A stretch of DNA of 64,000 bases from Myroides odoratimimus (GTDB taxonomy: Bacteria; Bacteroidota; Bacteroidia; Flavobacteriales; Flavobacteriaceae), in assembly GCF_001485415.1 (NCBI RefSeq), contig NZ_BCMQ01000006.1, positions 62,001 through 126,000 on the forward strand, given 5' to 3'. Positions 33,972 to 43,570 of this stretch are shown here, one piece after another. The position numbers were made by a program, and so were the translations under genes. Numbering within the stretch: the stretch's first letter is position 1; each line of letters starts with the position of its first letter. The notes under the pieces are model-generated. The model saw only the letters and a list, made by a program, of their open reading frames with translations, was not told where the DNA came from and did not search any database.

Positions 33972-35477
33972 ATGTTACAACGCTTATTTGGTTTACAAAA
34001 TCAAAACATCAGAATTCAAAGTGAAATACTAGCCGGTCTAACCGTAGCTATGACCATGATACCAGAATCACTGTCTTTTGCCATACTAGCTGGCTTACAT
34101 CCATTAACAGGATTATACGCTGCCTTTCTTATGGGGATTATAACAGCTGTTTTTGGAGGAAGACCAGGTATGGTCTCAGGAGGAGCTGGTGCTACTATCA
34201 TTGTCATGATATCACTTATTGCTATGTATGGAATAGAGTACTTATTCGCAGCAGTAGTATTAGCTGGTATTATACAAGTATTAGTAGGAGTGCTTAAGTT
34301 AGGAAGGTTTGTACGATTCATACCTCAGCCTGTCATGTATGGGTTCTTGAATGGATTAGCTATTGTAATATTCTTTGCACAAATAGCCCAATTCAAAATT
34401 GATATAGAGGGAGTTAATACATGGCTTAGCGGAATGGCTCTATACATAATGATAGGATTAACACTATTAACCATACTAGTTGTAACTATCTTTCCTAAAA
34501 TCACTAAGAAAGTACCTGCTACTCTTGTTGCTATAATTGTGACTACAGCAGTTGTATTTTTCTTCCAAGTAGACACTCGAAAAGTTATGGACATCGCTCA
34601 TATCAGTGGTAGCTTACCTAGCTTTCATATTCCTTCACTCCCTTTTACACTAGAGACTTTACAGATCATCTTGCCCTTTTCTCTGGTTATGGCAGGAGTA
34701 GGTTTAGTAGAATCTTTACTAACCTTAAGTATCGTAGACGAAATCACCAATACAAAAGGGAATAGTAATAAAGAATCTATAGCCCAAGGTATAGCTAATA
34801 TCACAAATGGATTCTTTGGAGGTATGGGAGGTTGTGCCATGATAGCACAGACTTTAGTTAACTTAGATGCAGGAGCTAGAAGTAGACTAGCTGCTATTAT
34901 TGGCTCGCTTACCATCTTAGCCATTATATTAGTTGGCGCTCCTATCATTGAACAGATACCTCTAGCTGCATTAGTAGGAGTGATGATGATTGTCGCGATT
35001 ACTACATTTAAGTGGGTATCCTTTCAGTTAGTGACCAGAATGCCTAAAGCCGATATCTTTGTTTTATTTCTAGTTACTATCATTATTGTAATCACACATA
35101 ACTTAGCCTTAGCTGTATTAATCGGTGTAATCGTTTCTGCTTTAGTATTTGCCTGGGACAATGCCATACGTATACGAGCTAGAAAATCTTTTGACCCTCA
35201 CGGCAATAAAGTCTACGCTATTTATGGCCCATTATTCTTTGGGAGTACTACTTCTTTTATTGAGAAATTTACTCCTCTTACAGACACTCCTGTGGTATAC
35301 TTAGATTTTAAAGAATCTAGAATAGTAGATATGTCTGCTATAGAAGCTTTGAAAAAACTAATCGATAAATATCAAGAACAAAACAAACAAATCTTACTTA
35401 TCAATGTCAATGCTGAAAGCAAAAGATTGTTAATCAATTCTAAGCTTTTCAACAGTAACTTATTAGAAAACAATTAG
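33972..35477 (+). CDS. SulP family anion transporter with STAS domain
   Basis: A 501-residue SLC26/SulP protein with about 12-14 spans (about 15-395) and a C-terminal cytoplasmic STAS domain (about 410-500; VYLDFKESRIVDMSAIEALKKL). The family carries sulfate, bicarbonate or other oxyanions, sometimes with Na+ or H+. The N-terminal GLTVAMTMIPESLSFAILAG is the family signature. Neighbours do not indicate the substrate. Confidence 0.93.
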   Translation: MLQRLFGLQNQNIRIQSEILAGLTVAMTMIPESLSFAILAGLHPLTGLYAAFLMGIITAVFGGRPGMVSGGAGATIIVMISLIAMYGIEYLFAAVVLAGIIQVLVGVLKLGRFVRFIPQPVMYGFLNGLAIVIFFAQIAQFKIDIEGVNTWLSGMALYIMIGLTLLTILVVTIFPKITKKVPATLVAIIVTTAVVFFFQVDTRKVMDIAHISGSLPSFHIPSLPFTLETLQIILPFSLVMAGVGLVESLLTLSIVDEITNTKGNSNKESIAQGIANITNGFFGGMGGCAMIAQTLVNLDAGARSRLAAIIGSLTILAIILVGAPIIEQIPLAALVGVMMIVAITTFKWVSFQLVTRMPKADIFVLFLVTIIIVITHNLALAVLIGVIVSALVFAWDNAIRIRARKSFDPHGNKVYAIYGPLFFGSTTSFIEKFTPLTDTPVVYLDFKESRIVDMSAIEALKKLIDKYQEQNKQILLINVNAESKRLLINSKLFNSNLLENN

Positions 35478-35517
35478 ATTGATATATTCCAGTAGCCTAT
35501 TATCAGAGTTAATTCTT

Positions 35518-35525
35518 TATATTTG
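35518..35525 (+). promoter_or_regulatory. Promoter -7 box of the 50-aa membrane protein
   Basis: TATATTTG, 37 bases before the small ORF. Confidence 0.5.
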
Positions 35526-35562
35526 AGTTTAAACCACTACAATTTTAAAAAACACTATTATT

Positions 35563-35715
35563 ATGCTAAAAATATCACTATCTGTATTACTTGCTATTCT
35601 AGGAGGTTATCTTATTTTTTTAGGATTAAACAATGATATGTTACCTCCAACCATTACAGGAATAGGATTCTTTATAATTGCTATTATATTTAATCTACCT
35701 AAAGACAAAAAATAA
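35563..35715 (+). CDS. Small 50-residue membrane protein
   Basis: A short ORF with its own -7 box upstream and a terminator directly after. Two hydrophobic segments (about 4-22 and 30-44) are joined by a short polar turn, and the C-terminus is Lys-rich (PKDKK). No family recognised. It could be a real small membrane protein; the regulatory signals on both sides argue for expression. Confidence 0.6.
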   Translation: MLKISLSVLLAILGGYLIFLGLNNDMLPPTITGIGFFIIAIIFNLPKDKK

Positions 35716-35743
35716 AGGACTACCTCATCTATTGTCCTTTTCT
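35713..35743 (+). terminator. Terminator of the small membrane protein gene
   Basis: AAAGGAC / GTCCTTT stem with a T-rich end, overlapping the stop codon of the small ORF. Confidence 0.6.
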
Positions 35744-35762
35744 ATTCTAGATTATAGACATT

Positions 35763-35784
35763 GATAGTATCATATGATACTATC
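35763..35784. repeat. Perfect 22-bp palindrome
   Basis: Arms GATAGTATCAT and ATGATACTATC meet without a spacer. It lies between the terminators of the small membrane protein gene and the antitoxin-like gene. It might be an operator or a cruciform-forming site; no function is assigned. Confidence 0.6.
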
Positions 35785-35790
35785 ACCTAT

Positions 35791-35820
35791 AAAAAAACAC
35801 CTCTAATGAGGTGTTTTTTT
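35791..35820. terminator. Bidirectional terminator downstream of the antitoxin-like gene
   Basis: A-run, CACCTC, TAAT loop, GAGGTG, T-run. Confidence 0.85.
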
Positions 35821-35861
35821 GTGTAAAACGTTTCTTATTACAAGCTGTTTACTTAATCTCT

Positions 35862-36041
35862 TTAATTTGGTGATAACTCGCAGTCAATACCTTTTAATGA
35901 ATTATATTCTTCGATAGGAATAATTACGATTCCATTATGTTCGTTTTCATTTACGATTAACTCATTACCACTGTCCATTACATAGTCCACATAAGTAGTT
36001 ACATCCTCTGTAAAGTCACTAAAACTGATTACTTTATTCAT
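35862..36041 (-). CDS. Phd/YefM-like antitoxin, no toxin partner
   Basis: A 59-residue protein. Its order of features matches the Phd/YefM antitoxin N-domain: an N-terminal strand-helix (MNKVISFSDFTEDV), a middle helix (YVDYVMDSGNELIV) and the NGIVIIPIEEYNSL end motif. The C-terminal toxin-binding tail is very short (about 9 residues). No RelE/YoeB/Doc-like gene lies next to it: a terminator follows, and the upstream neighbour is an unrelated lipoprotein. A 16-bp palindrome at 36063-36078 overlaps its likely promoter, as expected for an autorepressor. Not seen in standard ORF lists because of its size. Confidence 0.72.
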   Translation of the reverse strand: MNKVISFSDFTEDVTTYVDYVMDSGNELIVNENEHNGIVIIPIEEYNSLKGIDCELSPN

Positions 36042-36062
36042 TTTTTTAATCTTTTGAAGATA

Positions 36063-36078
36063 CTAATACAAGTATTAG
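36063..36078 (-). promoter_or_regulatory. Palindromic operator of the antitoxin-like gene
   Basis: CTAATAC-AA-GTATTAG with perfect 7-bp arms, ending 22 bases before the ATG. The minus-strand AATACTTG within it resembles a -7 box, so a bound repressor would block transcription. Confidence 0.55.
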
Positions 36079-36106
36079 ACCAAAAAATTAACATTCATAA
36101 AAAAAA

Positions 36107-36514
36107 TTACAATTTAAATTTAAATCCTCGTGGTGCATATAACTTATCCTCATCATATAGGTTTAAATAAAGACGAACAGTATCTTGTTTTCCCTTTATA
36201 TAAACTGCATATATATCGAGTACTCCTCTACCGTTAAACAGTCCATTAGGAGTGTCAAAATGACAACAACTACCTACTCTGTAGAAAGATAAATTATTTC
36301 CTTCTAAATCAGTTAGATCATCTAAGTACTCTCTCTGATTTTTAGGCCCTTCATTTGTCTTTACCCCTCCTACTTTTATAGGATTCTCAGGTGTGTAGCC
36401 ATACTCAAAAGTTCCTATCTCATTCACAGTAGTTACCTTGTTTTCTAATACTTGCTTAGATTTACAACTCACCCCAACAAGAATTAACAAAACGAAAAAC
36501 ACAGACTTTCTCAT
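36107..36514 (-). CDS. Small lipoprotein of unknown function
   Basis: A 135-residue protein with a lipoprotein signal (lipobox GVSC, lipidated Cys17). The mature part has a conserved-looking GSCCHFDTPNGLF motif with two adjacent Cys and a C-terminal LDIYAVYIKGKQDTVRLYLNLYD strand pair. Similar small proteins occur in Flavobacteriaceae and, as I recall, are sometimes misnamed as an aldolase. No function can be assigned. It is followed 65 bases later by the antitoxin-like gene on the same strand. Confidence 0.75.
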   Translation of the reverse strand: MRKSVFFVLLILVGVSCKSKQVLENKVTTVNEIGTFEYGYTPENPIKVGGVKTNEGPKNQREYLDDLTDLEGNNLSFYRVGSCCHFDTPNGLFNGRGVLDIYAVYIKGKQDTVRLYLNLYDEDKLYAPRGFKFKL

Positions 36515-36608
36515 AATAAACTGATTTAAAGAATATTTACATCTCTAAGATACAGAAAATAAATAGACATTGAACTATGTGAAAACAATTACAGAGCTAC
36601 CAAAAATA

Positions 36609-36642
36609 AAAAAACACCTCATCCTAAAGAGAGGTGTTTTCT
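36609..36642 (-). terminator. Terminator of the cysteine synthase-like gene
   Basis: AAAACACCTC / GAGGTGTTTT with a 10-base loop and U-run on the minus strand. Confidence 0.8.
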
Positions 36643-36660
36643 ATATTTTAGTAGAGTGAA

Positions 36661-37692
36661 TTACTTGATATAAGTAATCTCATTTTTAGGTTCTCCATCT
36701 AAGAAGCCTTGTTGCTCCATCCATGCATCACTATAGATCTTACTCATATAACGCGAACCATGGTCTGGGAATAACATAACTACTACACTATTCTCGTCAA
36801 ATGCTCCTTCTGCAGCATATTGTCTTGTAGCTTGTAGTACAGCACCTGAAGTATATCCTAAGAATAATCCCTCTGTGCGTGCCAACTCACGTGCTGTTTG
36901 TGCAGCATCTTTATCCGTTACCTTCATAAACTTATCGATAACAGAGAAGTCTGTAGCAGTTGGGATTAAGTTTTTTCCTAATCCTTCTATCTTATAAGGA
37001 GCTATCTCATTAGGATCAAGCTCTCCTGTCTCGTGATATTTCTTTAATACAGAACCATAAGCATCCACACCTAAGATTTGAATGTTTGGATTCATCTCTT
37101 TTAAGAAACGAGCTGTACCAGATATAGTACCTCCCGTACCAGAACAACAAACGAAGTGTGTAATCTTACCTCCTGTTTGTTCCCATATCTCAGGTCCTGT
37201 AGATAGATAGTGTGCTTCTGTATTTAGCTCATTAAAATATTGATTGATATAAATAGAGTTTGGCGTTTCTTTCTGCACCGTCTTCGCTACCTCATAGTAT
37301 GAACGAGGATCATCAGCCGCTACATTAGCAGGACATACATATACCGTAGCTCCCATCGCACGTAGCATATCTATCTTATCTGGAGAAGACTTATCACTCA
37401 CAGATAAGATACATTTATATCCCTTAATAGCACTCACCATCGCAATACTAAATCCTGTATTACCTGATGTAGTCTCTACGATAGTACTACCTGGCTTTAA
37501 TATTCCTTTTTTCTCAGCTGCCTCGATAATGTGCATTGCTATTCTATCTTTTGCAGATTGTCCAGCACTGAAAGCTTCTACTTTACCATAGAAATTCCCT
37601 TTTAACTCTTTTGTTGCTTTACTCAATTTTACAATTGGCGTTTTCCCTACAAGAGCCAATACATTATCATACGCTTGAATTTCTTCTTTCAT
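36661..37692 (-). CDS. PLP-dependent cysteine synthase / cystathionine beta-synthase family enzyme
   Basis: A 343-residue fold-type II PLP enzyme. The PLP Lys is in [11 protein letters not shown] (about 48), the substrate loop is TTSGNTGFS (about 79-87), and the phosphate-binding loop is SGTGGTISG (about 184-192). It differs from CysK in the SAGQSAKDR motif (CysK has an NPxxSVKDR type) and in a C-terminal extension. It lacks the CBS regulatory domain of cystathionine beta-synthase. It probably makes cysteine or cystathionine from serine or O-acetylserine; the exact reaction is open. Confidence 0.85.
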   Translation of the reverse strand: MKEEIQAYDNVLALVGKTPIVKLSKATKELKGNFYGKVEAFSAGQSAKDRIAMHIIEAAEKKGILKPGSTIVETTSGNTGFSIAMVSAIKGYKCILSVSDKSSPDKIDMLRAMGATVYVCPANVAADDPRSYYEVAKTVQKETPNSIYINQYFNELNTEAHYLSTGPEIWEQTGGKITHFVCCSGTGGTISGTARFLKEMNPNIQILGVDAYGSVLKKYHETGELDPNEIAPYKIEGLGKNLIPTATDFSVIDKFMKVTDKDAAQTARELARTEGLFLGYTSGAVLQATRQYAAEGAFDENSVVVMLFPDHGSRYMSKIYSDAWMEQQGFLDGEPKNEITYIK

Positions 37693-37773
37693 AATATCTT
37701 ATTTACTATGGATAGATGTTCTTTATCTCATCTACCACTGTTATCTAACAAATTTACTAAAAAAACAAAGAGA

Positions 37774-39840
37774 CTACTCTTTTATCCCTTCTAAATCGAA
37801 CATGAAAGCAAACTCTTTTGCGACCTCTTTTAAAGCCTCAAAACGTCCTGAAGCTCCTCCGTGTCCTGCCTCCATATTTGTGTCTAAATACAGTTGTTTA
37901 TCATTCGTTTTCATCACACGTAACTTCGCTACCCACTTCGCTGGCTCCCAGTATTGCACTTGAGAATCGTGTAACCCTGTTGATACATACATATTCGGAT
38001 AATCTTGAGCGACTACATTATCTATCGGAGAATAAGACAGCATATAGTCATAATACTCTTTCTCATTCGGATTTCCCCACTCGTCATACTCTCCTGTTGT
38101 CAATGGTATTGTATCATCCAGCATAGTCGTCATCACATCTACGAAAGGTACTTGAGCAATAACTCCATTGTATAAATCAGGGCGTTTATTCACCACTACT
38201 CCCATTAATAAACCTCCTGCTGAGCCACCTTCTGCATATAAATGTTTTGGAGAAGTATACCCTTCAGCAATCACGTGCTCTGAACAAGCGATAAAATCGT
38301 CAAATGTATTCCATTTCTCTAATAGCTTACCATCTTCATACCACTGACGTCCCATATCTTCACCTCCGCGAATATGTGCTATCGCATAGATAAATCCTCT
38401 ATCTAATAAACTTAAACGAGTAGTAGAGAAATAAGGTTCCATCGAATATCCGTATGATCCATATGCATATTGTAAGAATGGGTTAGTACCATCTTTCTTC
38501 ATTCCCTTTTTATACACGATAGACATCGGAACTTTCACTCCGTCTTTTGCAGTAGCCCAGATGCGTTCTTCTACATAATTATTCTTGTCGAAAGTCCCCA
38601 ATACTTCTTGTTCCTTCTTCACTTCTTTCTCACGCGTACGCATATTAAAGTCGATTACAGAAGAAGGCGTGTTCATAGACTGGTATCCATAGCGTAGTAT
38701 CTCTGTATCAAAGTCTAAATTCGTACCTGTATACGCATTATATGTTTCACTGTCAAATGGTAGATAATATGCCTCTTGGCTATCATCCCAAGGTTGAATC
38801 TTCAAATGAACTAATCCGTTAGATCGCTCTGAGATCACTAAATAATCTTTAAAGATGTCCACTCCTTCTAATAGTACCTCTTCTCTGTGAGGGATAAGCT
38901 CTACCCAATGCTCCACAGTAGTCTTGTCCTCAGGACAACGCATCAACTTAAAGTTATCTGCCTCATCTAGATTTGTCATGATATAGAAATGTCCATCATA
39001 GTGTGAGATATTATACTCTACCTCGCGCACTCTCTCTTGGAATATTCTAAACTCTCCATCAGGATTATGAGACTCTAAGATTCTGTACTCACTTGTCAGC
39101 GTACTCTCACTTCCTATCACTAAATACTTACGCGATTTCTCTTTAAAGATATGAGTATCAAAAGTATCATCCTCTTCGAAGTACACCATCACATCCTCTG
39201 TGATAGCAGTTCCCAATTTGTGTTTATAGATTTTATCTGCACGCAGTGTTACCTCATCTTTACGAGAGTAAAACAAAGTCCTATTATCAGCAGCCCAAGT
39301 AGAACTACCTGTTGTTTTCTCTATCGAGATAGGAGATATCTCACCTGTTACTAAGTTCTTTACTTGCAGTGTGTATTCTCTACGAGATACAGTATCTACC
39401 CCAAAAGCAACCCATTGGTTATCTTCTGATACATTAATCCCTCTTAAATGAAAATAAGAGTGTCCTTCTGCCATCACATTACAGTCAAACATGATCTCTT
39501 CATCAGCCTCTAAGCTTCCTTGTTTACGAGAAAATATAGGGTAATCTTTTCCTTTCTCAAATCGAGTGATATAATAATATCCGTTGTAGAAATAAGGTAC
39601 AGAACTATCGTCCTCTTTTATTCTGCTCTTCATCTCTTCAAACAAGTCTGCTTGGAAAGCCTTAGTATGTGCAGTCTGTCCTTCATAGTATGCATTCTCA
39701 GCATTTAGGTAATCGATCACTTCTTGATCTTCTCTATTGTTTAACCAGAAGTAGTTATCGATACGTGTATGATTGTGTGCTGTTAACTCGTGAGGTCTCA
39801 CTGTAGCTATTGGCGCTTGTATATCTTTATTCATTTTCAA
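37774..39840 (-). CDS. ptrB: Oligopeptidase B (S9A prolyl oligopeptidase family)
   Basis: A 688-residue serine peptidase without a signal peptide. It has an N-terminal seven-bladed propeller (about 75-400) and a C-terminal alpha/beta-hydrolase domain. The catalytic Ser is in GGSAGGLLMG (about 532), Asp in the GLHDSQVQYWEPAKW region and His in EAGHGG (near 660). The opening DNYFWLNNR and AEGGSAGG are typical of PtrB, which cleaves short peptides after Lys or Arg. A -7 box (TACTTTTG) precedes it. Confidence 0.92.
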   Translation of the reverse strand: MKMNKDIQAPIATVRPHELTAHNHTRIDNYFWLNNREDQEVIDYLNAENAYYEGQTAHTKAFQADLFEEMKSRIKEDDSSVPYFYNGYYYITRFEKGKDYPIFSRKQGSLEADEEIMFDCNVMAEGHSYFHLRGINVSEDNQWVAFGVDTVSRREYTLQVKNLVTGEISPISIEKTTGSSTWAADNRTLFYSRKDEVTLRADKIYKHKLGTAITEDVMVYFEEDDTFDTHIFKEKSRKYLVIGSESTLTSEYRILESHNPDGEFRIFQERVREVEYNISHYDGHFYIMTNLDEADNFKLMRCPEDKTTVEHWVELIPHREEVLLEGVDIFKDYLVISERSNGLVHLKIQPWDDSQEAYYLPFDSETYNAYTGTNLDFDTEILRYGYQSMNTPSSVIDFNMRTREKEVKKEQEVLGTFDKNNYVEERIWATAKDGVKVPMSIVYKKGMKKDGTNPFLQYAYGSYGYSMEPYFSTTRLSLLDRGFIYAIAHIRGGEDMGRQWYEDGKLLEKWNTFDDFIACSEHVIAEGYTSPKHLYAEGGSAGGLLMGVVVNKRPDLYNGVIAQVPFVDVMTTMLDDTIPLTTGEYDEWGNPNEKEYYDYMLSYSPIDNVVAQDYPNMYVSTGLHDSQVQYWEPAKWVAKLRVMKTNDKQLYLDTNMEAGHGGASGRFEALKEVAKEFAFMFDLEGIKE

Positions 39841-39851
39841 ATGTTAAAACA

Positions 39852-39859
39852 CAAAAGTA
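39852..39859 (-). promoter_or_regulatory. Promoter -7 box of ptrB
   Basis: TACTTTTG on the minus strand, 12 bases before the ptrB ATG. Confidence 0.55.
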
Positions 39860-39948
39860 AGGTTTTAATATTTAAATAAATGTTAGCATGGTTTAAATGA
39901 ATACTAATGACCTACTCGTCCATTTATTGACTCAACTGAGTAGAAACA

Positions 39949-39979
39949 AAAAAGCCAAAGACTCCCATCTTTGGCTTTT
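39949..39979 (-). terminator. Terminator of the interrupted S41 peptidase gene
   Basis: A-run, AAGCCAAAG, 8-base loop, CTTTGGCTT, U-run on the minus strand. Confidence 0.85.
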
Positions 39980-39999
39980 CTATATCGTTGTATTAATCT

Positions 40000-41463
40000 C
40001 TATTTCTTCAAGAGTTCTAATGCTAAATTCATCTCAGCATCTTGTGCTTGCTGTAATCCCTTTTGGAAATCATCTGCTTTAATAGTATGATTAGGCAATA
40101 CTCCTCTACAAGTGCGATCTTTATTTGCTATTGCATTAAAGAATACCTCACTTCTAGGCAATGATAATACAGATTCTGTATTCGGTAATTTATAACTTAA
40201 AAACCAGGCTGCCGTTGTAAAGTCACTACAACTTCTAGTCTCCTGACCTACGATATCACCACGCTTATTCAATTGGAACAAATGTGCAAAATAAGCTGCT
40301 GCTGATACAGTATTATTATTTGACAATAAAACTACTTTACCTGTAAACGCATTTTTATCCTGTGGGTAATTCTCTACATAAGAATCGTCTAGACGACTGT
40401 TTCCATAATAAAACTGATCTTCTTCATTATAATCAAATCGCTGACTCATAAAGTTGTCTTGGCTAATAATATCAGCTGTATTTGCCAACTTACCATTTCC
40501 ATCCAATAGATTCTCTTTCATATTCACTTTAGGAACTCTAGTCGCATATTTATAAATATTTTTAAAACTCTTCTCTGGACTAATAAAAGAATAAAACAAA
40601 GGAATATTAGACAATAGACCTCCTCCATTATCACGAATATCAACCACTAGCTTTTTAATATTCTTGTCTTTGATGTCTTGAAATACGTTGTTCAAGATAT
40701 AATAAGCATATGTCTCTGATACACTAAATGTTGTTATTTTCAAAATATAAGTATCATCATTTAATGGATATCCATAGATCCCTTTAGAGAAGGCAACAGT
40801 ACTCAGTGGTAGAACACTCTTCTGAGCATGATACTCATAGTCATTAAAGTTCACTGCTTTCAGCGTTATCGTCTTAGGGGTTGCCTCCACAGTTTCTTTA
40901 TACTCAATGATAAACTCTTTGGCTTCTGGAAATATTAAAGAAGCATAATTAGAGAAATTCTTATTAGAACTAGCCTCTACTCCTCCATCTACCTTATTCG
41001 GTATTTTATTCAATAAGTCAGCAATACTTACATTATTTACTTTGATAATCTCAGCTCCCATCGGGATATCTAGAGTGTACTGATTAACGAACACTCTATT
41101 GTCATATACACTAGTCGCAATAGGAAAGAAATGACTGACCTTAATATAATCCTCATAAATAATATCATCCATCTCAATACTTGAATGAGCATCACGTATT
41201 AATGCAACAGGGTTACATAAGACAAAATTCTCTAAAATTGGCTTTTGCTCTAAAGTATGACGTAGTTCCTTTACCTTCTTATCAAATTCTTTTTCTGTTA
41301 TAAATCGAAATGGATTAGGATGCTGTTCTTTTATTGCCTTAACTACAAAATCAAAATCAGCTAAGTAATTATCTTTAGTAAAGTCTTTCACTTTTTTCTA
41401 CCCAAATGCAAAAACCTGTAAAAATAAAACCATTATTACTATAATACCTCGAAGTTTTATCAT
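40000..41463 (-). pseudogene. S41 family peptidase interrupted by an amber codon after its signal peptide
   Basis: The main ORF (463 residues from a GTG at 41391) is an S41 peptidase: a tail-specific-protease core with the nucleophile Ser in LSNNNTVSAAAYF (about 356) and the LVVDIRDNGGG strand. In the same frame upstream, an ATG at 41463 opens a 21-codon signal peptide (IIVIMVLFLQVFAFG), then comes a TAG at 41398-41400, then AAA AAA GTG and the ORF. So the secretion signal is cut off from the enzyme. Either the strain carries a point nonsense mutation, or the GTG restarts a cytosolic form, or it is a base error. A paralogue with an intact signal peptide is encoded next to it. Confidence 0.8.
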
Positions 41464-41567
41464 GTTTTTATTTATTTAAATATCAAAAAGCAAATATAAT
41501 AACTTAACTAACCTCATCTAAAGAATATTTTTAATTAATCTAAAAAAACACTCTTTAGCAGTTTGTC

Positions 41568-43268
41568 TTACTTACCTAAACTCTTTTTATTAATTAAGTC
41601 CACTGCGTACTGTATCATCCCATACGCATTATAATCATTTGCTGATTCAGATACTATATGATCTATCTTTAAACCATTTCGGTGCACATTATACTCTTTA
41701 TCATTTGGGTAGAAAGCTCCATAACCTGAGAAGTCTATTGTAGTATCATCTTTTAAAAGTACCCGTACACGATTAGTCACAGCTCCTCCTGTCTGCTTAC
41801 CTATAGTAATACATCTTGGTGCCTGCTGAATCCCCATTCCCATATATTCAGCAGCACTCAGCGTAGTATGATCCACAAGTAGGACTACAGTTCCTTTATA
41901 ATAATCTTTATTCTCATTGCCCACCTTGAAAGGATCTATAATCTTAGCAATGCCCACCTTACTATCCCATTCTCCTAACGCTGGCCCATACCAACCTAAT
42001 GCTTTAAAAAAAGTAGTTCTATGAGGTAATAGGTAAGATGTAATAAGCTCTGGGCTTATATTCTCAGGATAATTACGTAGATCTAAGATAATGCTCTGCT
42101 TACTACTATTAGCCTTAAAGAAACTCTTCAGTCTCTTCTTTGTCGCTCTACCTAGATGAAGATATCCTATATCATCACCTAACTCAGGAGCTTTCTGTTC
42201 TTTAAAAAGTGACTTTATTGTTTTAAAATTCTTAAACTCTTCTCCCTTTAATAGAGGAACCGTTCTTTCTATAATCTCTCCACTTTTCTTTTTTATACTT
42301 ACTGTCATTGATTCTTGATCTCCTAAAGCAGGAAAATAAAAACTCTCAAATCTTTTTAAATAATTGGGATTAGATACACTTACATATTTTCCTATTGTAC
42401 TTTCTCTATAGTCCTTTACAGACTTTCCTTCGACTCTAAAAATCACATCTCCTAGCTCTATATTACTCTCTTTAGCCTCGATAGGGTCATAAATAGTCGT
42501 TATCACTAAGGAGTCATTTATATTTTTGGTCCCATAGGTACTAAAACGTTTAACTTTAGTATTGAGATAATAACTTGCTTGATAGTCACTATGTGAATCA
42601 TTCAACTTTACGAAAAGCTCATCTTTTAGATACTCAAATTCTACTCCTTCTTTCGTCTTAAACCTCGGAACGAAATCAGTCAATACCTCATCCCATGGCG
42701 TATCAGCTAGATATATATTCACGTTGCCATAACGGATACTATTCCAAAAAGAAGATAAAAACAACATACGGTGGCTTTCATTCCCATTGCTAAAATTAGG
42801 CAACGGCTTTTCGTGATCAAATTTTACGATAGAAGATATTTTACGATTAGTTAGATAATACTTACCATAATTAGTATTGTCTTTTAAGTCTATCAAAATA
42901 GACTTTAATTCCTTATCATAGAGGTCACTGTCTATCCATTCAAATCTAGCATTAACTGTAAATAATTTATCTTCAACTACTTTTATACCATCCTTTTTTA
43001 GAGGATGTTTAGAAGAGTCAAACTGTTTTATCCATTGCTTTAAGAAGGTATTTAAAGCCTCTTCGCTCTTTATCGTTTCTAGAGTAGTATATGCCTTTAA
43101 GAATTCTTGATCCATATCATAACCACCTCTACTTACATTAGGGTGTTTATACTTGACTAGTCCCCATACATGTATTAGACTTTCAGAACTTACCTCTTTC
43201 AACTCTCTTTGCTGAGCAAAAGAAACAGTACAAATCAATAGTGTAAACAGTGCAAAAATTTTCTTCAT
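41568..43268 (-). CDS. S41 family peptidase
   Basis: A 566-residue secreted protein with a signal peptide ending in SFAQ (about 1-19). A possible PDZ-like segment (about 250-330, ELGDVIFRVEGKSVKDY) precedes the S41 catalytic domain (about 370-550), with the nucleophile Ser in DHTTLSAAEYMG and the general-base Lys in IGKQTGG. It is a paralogue of the interrupted gene 105 bases downstream, on the same strand. The target proteins are unknown; such periplasmic peptidases are frequent in Bacteroidota. Confidence 0.9.
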   Translation of the reverse strand: MKKIFALFTLLICTVSFAQQRELKEVSSESLIHVWGLVKYKHPNVSRGGYDMDQEFLKAYTTLETIKSEEALNTFLKQWIKQFDSSKHPLKKDGIKVVEDKLFTVNARFEWIDSDLYDKELKSILIDLKDNTNYGKYYLTNRKISSIVKFDHEKPLPNFSNGNESHRMLFLSSFWNSIRYGNVNIYLADTPWDEVLTDFVPRFKTKEGVEFEYLKDELFVKLNDSHSDYQASYYLNTKVKRFSTYGTKNINDSLVITTIYDPIEAKESNIELGDVIFRVEGKSVKDYRESTIGKYVSVSNPNYLKRFESFYFPALGDQESMTVSIKKKSGEIIERTVPLLKGEEFKNFKTIKSLFKEQKAPELGDDIGYLHLGRATKKRLKSFFKANSSKQSIILDLRNYPENISPELITSYLLPHRTTFFKALGWYGPALGEWDSKVGIAKIIDPFKVGNENKDYYKGTVVLLVDHTTLSAAEYMGMGIQQAPRCITIGKQTGGAVTNRVRVLLKDDTTIDFSGYGAFYPNDKEYNVHRNGLKIDHIVSESANDYNAYGMIQYAVDLINKKSLGK

Positions 43269-43385
43269 TATATCGTTAATTAGATGTTTTATGTTCTAAA
43301 TATATTGATAACACCACAGAGCTTTTAAGCTATTAACACTAAAATAACTTTGCTATTTACTGTCAATCAACCACCTATAAAATAG

Positions 43386-43418
43386 AAAAGGTCAGAAACA
43401 TACGTCTCTGACCTTTTC
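43386..43418. terminator. Hairpin terminator between the S41 and isochorismatase-like genes
   Basis: AAAAGGTCAGA / TCTGACCTTTT with a 10-base loop. It is closest to the isochorismatase-like gene's 3' end, although about 150 bases lie between. The rest of the 302-base gap holds nothing I can name. Confidence 0.75.
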
Positions 43419-43570
43419 GAAAATAACTGAATAACTAAATAACTTCACACCTTACAGTGTGTATAAACCTCGTTTTTTAAAAGCGATTAGAACTCGTGCT
43501 TTATTGACTTATAACGCTAATAAAAAAGTAAATAAATACGCGTATTCTAACCTCTATATACAGCTAATGA

